The position numbers and the translations under genes are program-made. Shown here in pieces: positions 43,126 through 54,857 of a stretch of DNA of 64,000 bases. The stretch comes from Russula earlei (lineage: Eukaryota; Basidiomycota; Agaricomycetes; Russulales; Russulaceae), in contig JAGFNK010000096.1 of assembly GCA_025769875.1 (NCBI GenBank), positions 62,001 to 126,000 on the forward strand. Direction: 5' to 3'. Below the pieces are notes generated by a model, which worked only from the letters and a program-made list of their open reading frames with translations, did not search any database and had not been told where the DNA came from. Every line of letters starts with the position of its first letter. Position 1 is the stretch's first letter.

Positions 43126-46100
43126 ATGGACGGGTGCGCTTCCTTCTGACACTTCATTTGACGTACTGTAAACAATAATTCATCCTGCAGCCTAGAGTTC
43201 AATATCCACCAATTAATTCTCTCCGACCTCGCTGCCAGCGTGGGCGCTTCTAAACATGACCCGGTTGACCCTACAATCGACACTTCCATCGACTTGATCA
43301 CTTCCAACGTCACGACTAGAGCTATCTCTAAGAATGATGCGGGTGGGAGCGGTGTCGATGCCGGCATGGAGAAGGGGGTGTTCATGGTTAGTATCCCTCC
43401 CATGTTGCCTGTGATGGTGAACGTTTTCACAGTTAATCCTAGTCGGCGTCGAGAGCGAGATGTAACATTGGCTTCGCAGAACTCTCTGTGAACATATCTG
43501 CTGCTCTTCTCCAGGATACAGTCCCTGTCTTGCTGGATATTCTCCGAGACATCCCCTACATTGACTTCGACATGAACCTGACCTGGGACGGTGCGTTCGC
43601 TCTAAGCCGTGGTACTTCCAATGAATGAACGTCCTTTCTAGATTGGTCTTTACCAGATCAACTGACCTACTCAACAGTTTCCGCTCTTCTTAAGCTTGCC
43701 GCAGTCCATTCGGAATACAGGGAGGGCGTCATGACCGCTATTACCACGTTCACGTCTGTACTTGTCAACAAACTACAGGACAGTCCTGGTGAGTACTTCA
43801 GATTCCTTCCAGATCCGTACCATTAAGTCTTGAACAGCCGCCGAAATACTTACCCACTATGCACTTTCGTTCCATGGATTATATCGTGCAATAATTTCCA
43901 CCGAGTTCTCTTGGAACTATCATAGTTGGGCTTCAATCTCTGATCATCTCGATGTCCTCTTCGAACCTGACGTTATTGAGCGCCTGAATCGCTCTCTGTT
44001 CAATGTCATCCAAGCCGATGATGGCGACCTTGATGTCAAGAACTACATACAGGCTCTCTTGTCGCGTTATGTATTGAGCGGTCGCCCTCTCAACGGTTAT
44101 TTTCTTGTGTGCTGCGTTGTAGAGGCTCAGTGGACTATGCTGGCGCAGGCGCTGTACCCATCACATGCACCAGTCTATCCTATGCCTGGGGAAGAGACTG
44201 AGGCAGCAGCTGCTAATAAAGCATGGTCCGCTCTCACCCGTGACATTAACTCTGAGAGTGCTACTTCCGATCCGAGCTTGAAAAGTGCCCTAAGGAAGTC
44301 TCTTGGGCTATCCACGCAGGCGTTTACCGATCTCCTTGTGCAGATAGAGGAGATGGAGTCTGAGCCCTCACTGGATACGTATGCATGGGAAACCATGTCT
44401 GAGAGCTTGGTAAGTCCTAACAACTTTACCTTGGTCGATGCTGCACCTCAACTCCTGCTAGAAACTTGGCACTGTCTGTGCTGTAGCCCTTCGAGACCTT
44501 GATAGCAACCTTTTTTCACATCTCAAAGCCATTCTCAGCAAGGATTCGCCAATTGCTGATAGTCTCGTTCAGGTGGCTGCTTTGAAAGCGGTCACCGTTC
44601 TGGTGCATCAGTGCGTTCTTCTCTTCCTTTTGGAGCTTCTCTGACCCGTGTGAAGTTTCCCTGAGACCGCGTCTTCTCTGGTATCTCACCTTAGACGCTT
44701 CGTCACGTCGCCGGTACCCACATTCGAGAACGAATTTATCAGCGAGTCTCGAATCCCTCCACCGTTATACTCAGCCGCCAAGTGTCTTGCTTTGTGCATC
44801 CAGGTATCTGGTATTCTTCCTTTGTTCATTCTCTTCTCATTCAGGATAGCTAGCACCCGGTGACGACCTAATTATGTCTAATATATACTCACTACTGAAT
44901 TACGTTGCCTCAACGAGCAAGGAGATACATGACGCACCACATGACTCCCCACCCAGCGGCCTCTTCAATTTGAATGGCGCGCACGCCCTACTGCATTCAG
45001 ATTACGCTACTCTGCGCTCTATTGAGACAGATGCTCCGTTCCACACGGAAGAGGAGAGACGACTCATTACCACTAGCACAATATCAGTGGTATCAAGGCT
45101 TGCCCTCGAATTCAAGGGCGATGAGGTGAGTGCCAATGTTATCATCAAACAAACCTGGCTTAGAATCGATCTTATAGCCTATAAAACTAACCATTGCAAT
45201 ACTCATACAACGGCTTCGGAATTCTGAAACATATGCTGAGGCCGCCATCGCACATAATTTAGTAGATCTTGCACTGAAGGCTCCCGAGTCTTCATTCTTG
45301 GAGATTATAAGGACATTCTCGTCTCTCAGTCTTTCTCTGTATTCTGACGATCCAAGGTTTTCAAACAATATGGTAAAGCCTTCCTCAGGACACCACTGAA
45401 CTTGCCTCTGAACAAACCTCCACAGATCTTGGCTGCACAGACTAGGCTTGCGCATGAGCTGCATCAACGGCCAGAGTTCTACTATGTCTACCTACAGGAA
45501 CTCCTTTCGTTGTTCGGAGACAAAGGGATTGCCATTCAAAATACTGCCGTCCAGAACCGGCACCTAAAGGCGGAAGATCTGGCCGAACGGCTTGTCTCAC
45601 TTCTCCTTCCCATTGATGCGCTGCTCAGTCATGATGACCTCAATCCCCGCTTTGGTTCATCTTTGGAACTGGTGGCCTTGTTCCGTAACATGTGGTTCCT
45701 TTGCACTCTCTTCCACTTTACCTTGGCAGATGAAAAGGATGGCTCGGCGACGGAGTGGCGCCGCCCAGCATTGGCCCGTATTGCTGCCAAGACACCTGCC
45801 CTAGTGTTAGAGGAGGCCCATGATCTACTCGTTAGCGACATCGAGTTTAATTCGTCGATTCGCCTGGAATATGCACACAGTGTGAGTTCCTTTGTAGGTC
45901 CATTATGTGCGGAGCATGACGATGTAGTAGGTTATGTCAAAACATTGCAGTTTGCTCAACAAGTACCTTCCGTCTCATCACTCAGATATCCGATCATTGT
46001 CTCCTGGAGAAGTCATTCTCATTCTTGCCATGCATGACGTAGAAGGAATGCGTGCTGCCGCCGGTCTTCCGTCGTCTCTTGTGCCATACTTCACGAACAA

Positions 46101-49100
46101 TAGCATTAACAGCCGTACAGAACTAAGCGCATGTTTGGAGTCTATGGCCGATAAGGTACGGGAAGGATATGTTTCACTGCGATTATGAACCGAACTATGC
46201 GCAGATTATTACAGATGCAATTCAGGATCTGAACCACCAGGCTCGGATCCAGTCCTTACCCGCGGAATTACTCGGTGAATTGCAAGTCCTGCTAACTAGT
46301 GGCACGCACCGTGTCGCCAAGGCACGCGCAGTGGCAGCCAAATACCTCCACAGGCTCATCACATTTTTCCCATCACTCATGTGTGACCCACCTCTCGTAT
46401 TTTCTATCCTCGAGGTTCTTACGCTCCTCCGGCGTTCATGCGAGGGTGAATTTGTGGATGAGGTAAGTCCCCGAATGTCGTTCCATGCATCTCTCTCAGC
46501 TGCGGTCATAGTATAATCCGGTCTACGAATTTCACTCCGATCGAGTGGCCATAACTCTCCAGCTTCCTGATGATTACAAAATTAGGGATGAGATTCTCGT
46601 CAATTTGCAGCGTAATTCCAGTCGATGGTTTGAGCTTGCGCTCAGTCGCGCGCCCATGGAATTACAATCCACTCTCCAGGTACCTGCCCTCATTCTCACC
46701 ATATGCTCTGACAACATACCATTTTCCAAGAAATACCTCGCCGTAAATCAATCTCTCTCGCCCATAGATACGGTCGATCTCGGCGCCTCAATCGCCGAGA
46801 ACTACGCAAAGGCTATTGGTCCCGTAGAACGGAAGTTGTGTACGTACTCTCAAGGTTCTTGTACATATATACATATACATTCATTTTTGCCTAGCTTCCC
46901 TCGCTACCCTCTCTAAACATAAGCCCGATCGTGCCAAGGTTGTGACTAGTCAGATTGCATCGAAGGCATATTACACAGGGGAGATTGCTGGCCTACGCCT
47001 TGCTGGACGGGGAGGTACGTGCCATCTCGCTCTTCATACCTTTTTTCACTCGTGCACGACGATACTAGGCAAGAACCTCCAGAAAGCGACAGATGAACAA
47101 GATCCTGTCCCTGAAATCTCTGCTCTCCGTGAAAAAATGCACTCAGCCCTTGCCGCGGTCCGCGAGAAGCGTAATTCGTTTACCATCCAAGATTTGAAGC
47201 GGCTGCTGTTTCGTTGCGCTTCATCTCTCATCTCAGTCACCAAGGTACGACCAGCCGCTCTTCCGTGTGCTCATTAACCTGCCTGTTAGTGTGATTACAC
47301 ATTGATGTACTATATGGTCGCTTTACCATTCGAGGTCTTTACGCCATCCGCGATTGCCGCCGGTATCGAGACGTGGACATGGGTCATATCGGAGCGTCCT
47401 GCGTTCGAGATTGCCATGATGGCAGAAATCAACACGGCATGGATGACGAGCATCAGGTTGGAGAGGGGCATTTTCTCGAAAACGCTGAAGTACGTATTGA
47501 CTCCATGGCTGATGACAGCCAGCTGCTAATCCCTCCTCCAGCCACGACGACCCGTTTCATCGTCCCGTCGACTACGCGCCTACGGACAAAGACGTCATTG
47601 ACCGAGCTACTAACCATGCCCGTCGATTACTCTCTCCGCACACGCTCGTCCTGCAAATGCTCTTCAGTAGACTACAGGCAGCGAAATTCCGCAAACCAGG
47701 TTTAATGCTGCTTATCCAGCGATTGGTCCTCCGCTCAGCAAGGGCTTATCGCTCATTGAGGTGAAAGAAAATACACCGTATTCATTGATATTCTGAGATA
47801 CATGTCTGTTGCAGTACCCATGCTCTAGCGAGGGAGGCTCGATTCTCCCTTTTGATTTTTGGCTTTGAAGCTCTTGGAAGTTCGAGGCTCGATTCTTACT
47901 GCGAGCATGCCCTCCGGGAAAGTCTTTATGCGGTTGCATTTTCGTGGTTTTGTGTACGCCCTCAGTGAGCCCAAATTTCTGTCACTGGCTCCACGTTAAA
48001 AAATTCTCATTGCGCAAAGATGGTCCCACGGCTCCAATCGCCTACAAATGGACGCAGACTCGAAGCTCCTATCTGAGTTCCTGTCTTTCCTTCAAACTGA
48101 CACCGCACGACTTGCCCATGAAGTTTCCAGCCTCGGAAATGCGCAAGCAATATCAATGAACTCAAGTAAGCACTTCTCCCTTCTTCCAGGTGTTTGACGT
48201 GGATGACCGCATTCTCACTTAGCCTATGTTTCGCGCATCAAAACTCATAGTGTCCCACTCAAGCTTCTGGTGGAGAACGAACTTTACAGACTCTCTGTGT
48301 GGGCAAATCCTGTGAGCGACGCAAAACGTGGAGTAGATTATTCAACGAACCTAGAAAGGTCGATGACGGATGTAAGCGGTTTCTAACTTTTCTTTACCAT
48401 TGGATGATCGAGAATCAAACTCTGCTACAGGAGACTTGGAAGAGCGCCATACGAGCCGCTTGGGAGCTCGATCCAGCGATAGCAGTAAATTTTGTGGAGA
48501 GATTTAAGCATCCCATTGTCGTGAGGGAAGTTAGCAATTTTGTTCGTTCAAGGCCACGTGACGTTCTGCATAAACCCGAAGCTATTGAGCTTCTTGTGGG
48601 CGACAGGTTCGATGGTCGACGGGATATCAAGGTAGGCTTATCGGCTCGTGGCTTCAAGTCAGCTAACGGCGACAATCAGCACCTTCTTTTCTGGGATCCC
48701 GTGCCTCCAATTATCGCAGCTACTTTCTTTGAAACCCGATATCATCGAGATCCTATAATCCTTCAATATGCTCACAGGGTGTTAGCCCAGCACCCAGTTG
48801 AAGTGACCTTCTTTTACGTTCCGCAAATCGTCCAAGCCTTGCGCTATGACGAGCTAGGTAGGCCATCTCATTTTTGGCGCTTAGACGCATCCAACGGTAG
48901 TCTGCACACAGGATATGTCAACCATTATATCTTTGATACGGCCAGGATATCCCAGTTATTCTGCCACCAAATTATCTGGAATATGAAAGCCAATTGTTAC
49001 AAGGACGACGCCGCTGAAGTGGTGCGTAATTCTATTTTTTTTTGGACAGCCAAAGTGCAATAGCATATCTGTAGGAGGATCCCATGAAACCGATATTAGA

Positions 49101-50667
49101 CCGTATGATCCATGACATCGTTGAGTCATTGTCCGGTTCGGAAAGGGACTTCTACGACCGCGAATTTGAGTTTTTCGGTGAGGTGACGTCAATTTCCGGG
49201 AAGTTGAAGCCCTTCATCAAGAGGCCTAAATCAGAGAAAAAGGTACGCACGTGATCTTGACCTTCACTGAGTTGGATGTATGGTACTAAAATCTGATTAT
49301 AGGCAAAGATCGATGAAGAAATGGCAAAAATAAACATTGACGTTGGCGTTTATCTTCCAAGCAATCCCGACGGGAAAGTTATCGACATTGACAAGAAGTC
49401 AGGGCGGCCACTCCAGAGCCATGCGAAGGTTGGTCCTTCTCGGTTGCCATGATTTTGATAGCGACGTAGTTTCATAGGCACCGTTTATGGCAACGTTCAA
49501 TGTGCGAAAAAACATGGTCGTGATTGATGCTGACCCCGATTCGTTAATTACGGGCGACGGTGGAGAGGAAGTGCGTCACACAGAGCAAGATGTGCTGGTT
49601 CAGGCAATCTTCAAAGTTGGCGATGACTGTCGACAGGATGTGCTTGCTCTTCAGCTCATCGCCATGTTCAAGAACATCTTCACTGGCGTGGGTCTGACTC
49701 TTTATCTTTATCCATACCGTGTGACAGCCACCGCGCCTGGGGTATGTTCGACCCACCTCCGTCCTCATAACTTCAGTGCCTAATACGATTACAGTGTGGT
49801 GTTATCGACGTTGTACCGAATTCCACCTCGCGAGACGAAATGGGGCGAGCGAAAGTTAACGACCTCCAAGGCTTTTTCGTTTCCAAGTATGGTGGAGAAG
49901 ACTCGGTCGCGTATCAAAAGGCTCGACTGAATTTCATACAATCAATGGCTGCATATTCCGTGGCATGCTTCATCCTTCAGATCAAGGACCGTCATAATGG
50001 CAACATCATGATCGACGGGGAGGGCCACATCATTCACATCGGTGAGGCTCACTCGAGTGCGACAAATCATCCCGTGCTGACCACTCGACGTAGACTTTGG
50101 ATTCTTGTTCGACATAGATATGTCATTTTCCTTGTGATCCCCGTCACAGCACGTACTGACCGAGAGCGTGTACGTCCTGGCGGTGTCAAGTTTGAGCCAA
50201 AGTCATTCAAGCTGAATCACGAGATGGTCGTGTTGATGGGCGGGCGAAACTCGCAAGGCTACGCGCTCTTCCAACAGCTCTGCGTCTCCGCCTTCCTCGC
50301 GCTTCGTCCACACGCGCCGCAGCTCATCGCGACCGTGCGGCTCATGCTCGGGACGGGCCTTCCTTGCTTCAAGAGCGAGGCTGCAATCCGCCGCCTGCGC
50401 GACCGCTTCGCGCTCGAGATCAGCGAACGCCAAGCCGCAGAATTCATGATAGCCGTCGTGAAGAACGCGCACGAAAACGTTCGCAGCACGGTGTATGACG
50501 AGTTCCAGAGGGTGAGTATACATCCCTTCGGAGCTCCCGCGTAACGCACAAATAACTGACGTTCGGTGGGATTCTTGCGTTGTAGCTGCAAAACGGTGAG
50601 CTTGTTTGCCCCTCGGCGCCTTCCAGAAGAGCCTGGCTGACCCCCGTTAGGTATTCCGTACAAGTAA
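43126..50667 (+). CDS. STT4: Type III phosphatidylinositol 4-kinase STT4 (PI4KA)
   Basis: Makes PI4P at the plasma membrane. The model starts with an 8-nt exon (ATGGACGG) joined to LEFNIHQLILSDLAASVGAS; the junction after GVFM is unclear because the obvious acceptor gives a stop. A long helical-repeat region follows (WNYHSWASISDHLDVLFEPD; MWFLCTLFHFTLADEKDGSA). The PIK accessory domain includes VWANPVSDAKRGVDY and FVRSRPRDVLHKPEAIELLV, FWDPVPPIIAATFFETRYHR, YVPQIVQALRYDELG. Kinase domain: ATFNVRKNMVVIDADPDSLI, VLVQAIFKVGDDCRQDVLAL, NIFTGVGLTLYLYPYRVTAT, the catalytic loop LQIKDRHNGNIMIDGEGHII, DFGFLFDI on a 24-nt exon, and PGGVKFEPKSFKLNHEMVVL. It closes LQNGIPYK, the family's usual end (TAA 50665-50667). 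At least 25 introns, one apparently AT-AC. Largest gene in the window. Confidence 0.93.
50118..50173 (+). other. Probable U2-type AT-AC intron in STT4
   Basis: Between DFGFLFDI and PGGVKFE only a 56-nt intron beginning ATATGT and ending GTGTAC restores the conserved sequence exactly (ATA-G / GT-CCT-GGC). The donor is a fungal GTATGT consensus with G1 changed to A, and a consensus branch site TACTGAC lies at 50154-50160. GT-AG alternatives give a stop or a 29-nt intron. Confidence 0.6.
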
Positions 50668-51259
50668 ATCATGTTCTGGCTAGCCACACCGATTATGCGT
50701 GTGGGGCTCTGTTTGCAATCTGCGCCAATGAACCGCATTACATGTTCATGACACTTATCTATCTCTCGCCTTTCATTGGGAGTCGGCTTGCATCGTGTAA
50801 TCCTCCGTCTCCACCTAGCAGATAGCCCTTTATAAACACAGAAACCAAGCTAAATCCCAGCTAATGTTCATATCAAAAAATATGTAGATGGTGGCGGTAT
50901 AAGCTAACAAGTGTGCTGTGGTATCAAAAACAGAAGGTCTACGAAGCCAAAAATGAGCGAGTTCGCTCCAGTAGGGCGAAGTCTACAGTGCAGCAACTGC
51001 AATTGAATGATAGACAGACGACGAAAAAGGGAACAAGTCCTAGGGTAAATTGAGAAGCTTGACTAAGAAAAGGGAAGGAGTTGATCAACGAAACATAAAG
51101 TCATAGATCGTGCAAAGTCCATACAATATCGTGCGAGGCTTAGAGTGTTACCCTGTCATAATTGGAGTCAAACGAGATATTTAGGAACGCAGTAGAGTGG
51201 CGCAAAATAGATGTGAATGATAAAAAAAAAAAAATCTAGCCCAAGTCCGTAATGGGCTG
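50668..51259. other. Convergent intergenic region STT4 / sugar transporter
   Basis: 592 bases, relatively A+T-rich, no gene seen. It should hold both 3' UTRs. Confidence 0.5.
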
Positions 51260-52907
51260 CTATACCGGTGGCTCTGGAGTGGTGGCAGTGGTTGGGGACG
51301 GGATGGAAGGCATGCTATATGATCGCATGGATGCAAGGGCGAAACCGGCAGCAGCAGTAGCAGGTGGGACAGGTGTAGTAGGAGATGAATAAGGAGAGCC
51401 AATTGGGGTTCGGCGACCAAACGATGTTGTTGCAAGGTTGGGGTTGATCGGGCTGGGCAGCGGGCGCTTCGGTACTGGGCTCACCGGGGGAGGTGCATTA
51501 GAGCAGCGGCGAGCACGAAGAAATTTGAAGGGTACAGTGCACGAGACACGTTGTTTGCTGTCTGGCTGAGAGTAGAGCCACGTAGCCGTAAGGACAACGC
51601 TCGCACCGAGAATGAATGATGCCGTGATACGGAAATGAAAGAGCCCAACTGACGCGAGAAAGGATATCACGATTGAGAGAGAAGTGGCAAAGCCCTTCAT
51701 GATGTTGTCGGCATACTTGATTACGAGTGCTGTGATGAGACCTCCTAGGACCTGGGTGATGACTGTCGCCCAGGCCCATGGGGTGAAATTTGCAAAGAGG
51801 TGGGTGAGGGATGGGACACTGTGCGCCGGAGTACCAGAAGAAGGCGATGGCGCCATGATGATTGGAACAAGCGCCGGAAGCAGCGAGAAAAGGGAGAGCT
51901 GCACATTACGCACCCAGAGGTCTGCGGTCGAGTTCTTGAGCACCATCTCAAAGTACACACCTGCCAGACCAGAGGTGAAGCAGGCAGCGGCAACTGCAAG
52001 GAAGCCTTTGAACGGTATCATGGTGTGCACATCAACAGATGGCCCATCACTCGATGGGGTTTTTGCAACACTGCATTGGACTTGGACGATTCCAACGCCA
52101 AGTGCGAGGAAAAACAAGGCCAGCCACTTCAGAGGGGTTAGCTTGCGACGGAGTAGGATGACAGAGAAAGCGGCAGTGGTAAGGATTTTCATTTGGTAGG
52201 AGACTTGGAAGGTAGCGGCTTCCAGATTAGCAGCGGCGACAAACTGAAGATTATTTTGAATGACTGGACCCAAGAAGCGTCAAGAGGATTGCATCAAAAA
52301 GAGTAACGTATAGCTGACCGTAGAGTATAGCTGGGATTGACAGCTTCCAACAGTCGGGCCGGAAAACCTCCTTTCCGACGATTCTGCACCGCTCTAGGAA
52401 CACCTTGGGATTGAGCGGAGAACTCGCCAACTGGTTCGATAGCGGAGAAGGAAGGACGAAATTATGTTGAGACGTGTTCGGGCGTACCCGAATTAACGCG
52501 ATAAGGAGCGATATGAGGCCTTTTAGGAGTTCAGTCGCCAGAACTGCGGATGCTGCGGAATATGCACGGGAGGGGGGCATCGAGACGCGGGAATAATGCA
52601 TAAGCAAGGAAAGGGTAGCATTCTGAACTGCTAGAGTGACCAGGCTAGGCAGAGAATGTCAGAATCATTATTGGCAAGTTTGGCAAGGAATAGAGAAGAA
52701 TCTCAGCCGCAAGTGGAAATGGGTAAGGGGGTGGAGAAAGTGGAAGACATACGAGATATATTTGAGGGGCACACCACAGAGGGAGGGTACAGCGGTGGGG
52801 GCTGGGCTCGTCTCAGTGCGGTCTTTGTCAAAGACAGCATCGAAATGGATGGATTTTGAAGGGATTTTTCCGTTCCAGAACAGAAGCTTAGAGTCTGAAA
52901 GGGCCAT
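51260..52907 (-). CDS. Golgi/ER UDP-sugar transporter, SLC35A family
   Basis: Nucleotide-sugar/UMP antiporter supplying a UDP-sugar (UDP-galactose or UDP-N-acetylglucosamine) for glycosylation. Start chosen at MALSDSKLLFWNGKIPSKSI (52907). Conserved segments: VPLKYIS, LVTLAVQNATLSLLMHYSRV, ASAVLATELLKGLISLLIAL, LSIPAILY, NNLQFVAAANLEAATFQVSY, QMKILTTAAFSVILLRRKLT, KWLALFFLALGVGIVQVQ, AACFTSGLAGVYFEMVLKNS, LWVRNVQLSLFSLLPALV, GLITALVIKYADNIMKGFAT and SLSIVISFLASVGLFHFRIT. About ten membrane helices. The NNLQFVA, TFQVSYQMKI, LAGVYFE and YADNIMKGFATS blocks are diagnostic of SLC35A. A proline/serine-rich cytosolic tail of about 85 residues follows the last helix (PVSPVPKRPLPSPINPNLAT). Three introns near the 5' end. 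Which UDP-sugar is carried cannot be told. Confidence 0.9.
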
Positions 52908-53177
52908 TCGAAGGGAGAAGAAGGAGAGACTGTTGAGACCGAGCACGGAGGAACTAATCTCTGAACGGATGGGTCTCGGGAGAAGTAGTAAGAAGGGGGA
53001 AGAGGGGGAAGAGGGGGAAAGGGGGAAGGTCTGAGCTGTGTCGACGCTGAGGCGCGTCTTTCGTTGCCCTTTTTTTTTTGATTTGATTTTTTTACGAAAA
53101 CACCGTGAGAAACTGCCCCTCGAAACGCGTGACGTCACTTCCACCCCGAATTTTGCCTGATGACCCTGACCCTGACC

Positions 53178-54147
53178 CTATTTACTGCCAAGTAGCTTCT
53201 TATACCGCTTCACCAGTGCTCTGGCATCCGTGACTGTCTGTGGCCCAATCAATCCTTGCTCGGATTCATTTCTCTGCCTCTCACCTTCTCCTGTTCGCGA
53301 AATTCTGCAAGATCTCTCTTTACCTTCCGAAATAACTTGCGGTGTGCTTGAGCACGCCGTGCCGCCGTGGCCTCAACTACCGTATTTGAGCGTAGCTAAG
53401 ATACGGGCCCTGCAACAGGCAGTTGAAGGAGACGACTTACTGAGTTGGCTGACTTCATTCACGTCCTTTTCACGCTTGATGTCACTGAAGTCGATGATTC
53501 TCGCTTCGTTGGCCTTGGTCTTTTGGGGAATTGACATAACTGAATGGTTAGTCACACGACAGATGGAATGCTTACGCGTTGGGTGTTCCATTCCCGCTCC
53601 AAGGTAGTGATTGCCTGGCTATCAATGGATTCCGCGTCTGTCGTGTCCAATGCATCTCTCTCCAGCTGGCCTCTGGATGTTTTGTAAGTTAGCATACGTG
53701 CGCAAAGGGATGGGGATACGCGCATATATACATTCATTTCCTTAACCATGGCTTCAGCGTGACCACGAAACTCGGCAGACGATTTTGCAAATTGCCGCTT
53801 CAAGTTTATCTGGGAATCTCTGTTAACCTCCTCTGTGGGCATGATAAATAACTTGGTTCTCTTTTTGCATTTTACACCTACGACGAATCTGCTGAAGGGC
53901 AAACAAGTATTCCACGCTGTCGCTGATTGGAAAGAAAAGTTTAGAAACATTGAAAAAGACAGCGAAAGGTGGCCCACATCTCCTTTTCCCCGTCATCTGA
54001 AAAGTCAGTGACACTTGCAAGCTTGTCATCGTGTCCTTCCGCCAGTGGGGGCGGTGTTGACGCCCGCTTCGCAGCTGTTGGGTTATCAATAGGAATACAA
54101 GAGAATAATTGTATAAACTCGCAGGATGTGATAGGACCCTTGGGCAT
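53178..54147 (-). CDS. Small coiled-coil protein of unknown function
   Basis: Not recognised. Reading from MPKGPITSCEFIQLFSCIPI (ATG 54147), exons give a Ser/Pro linker (AAKRASTPPPLAEGHDDKLA), VTDFSDDGEKEI, then heptad-rich helices DSVEYLFALQQIRRR, DSQINLKRQFAKSSAEFRGH, AEAMVKEM, RGQLERDALDTTDAESIDSQ, TTLEREWNTQR, TKANEARIIDFSDIKREKDV, and a basic C-terminus VTDARALVKRYKKLLGSK (TAG 53178-53180). Each junction has a plausible GT-AG intron, which argues for a real gene of roughly 250 residues. The layout (short N-terminal linker followed by continuous coiled coil) resembles small kinetochore or spindle-pole components, but this is only an analogy. A TGACCC triplicate sits at the stop codon. Confidence 0.6.
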
Positions 54148-54857
54148 GTACTGATCTCCGGTGAAGCGTTTCTGTTTGAGAGGAGAGGTGCGCGTTGGAT
54201 CATATGATGTGCCAAGATGATCACGTGAACTGAATCATGTGAGGATCGCTAATAGAGCATCTCTCCAGCAGAAACTTGTTAGGAACCCTTCTGTGTCTGA
54301 ACCTCCTTACTTACTGTTACCTTCTACCCATATAACTATCCATTCATTACGTTGTATATACTTAAAGTTAGCTTATTGCCCACCCAACACAAGAAAGCTT
54401 TCAGACCAGTGCTGAGCGCGCCAAGCGTCCGACTCTCCTTTCTGCAATCCACAATACGTACGCGAGAAATTTGGAGTCGTTCGTTTCAGTTCGCCACCAT
54501 AACTTCAATCTCCCCCACCCTCCTCCCTGCAGATAGGGCTAGTCCCTTCGCACCCAATGGTCACAGACGTCACTCGATTGTGATTTCAGCACGAAATTCG
54601 TGGTCTTGAGTTGAGAAGACAAGCGCTCGTCTCTTACTGCCAAATACGCACTAGTTCGATTCTCCCCCCTAAATTTAGTGTGTGGCGACGGCTGGCTCAG
54701 GGCTCTCAATCAATCAAGTTAAGCGGCCGCGGTTTGCAATTGAGCCGTGGTCATGCTGCCGGCCTTACTTATACCATCGCTGCCAGCAGACCTTGCACTG
54801 TTCTATCAGGCCATCATGATCGTGGCTGACACACTTCCCCTTGACACTCGTTCTTCC
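54148..54857. other. Intergenic between divergent genes
   Basis: 710 bases with no gene recognised. It should contain promoters of the coiled-coil gene and the membrane-protein gene. An ATG at 54747 is in frame with the latter and would extend it by 37 residues. Confidence 0.45.

Noticed and set aside
53160..53178. Telomere-like TGACCC repeats
   Set aside because: Only three units, lying at a stop codon within a gene-dense interval; not the fungal TTAGGG repeat.
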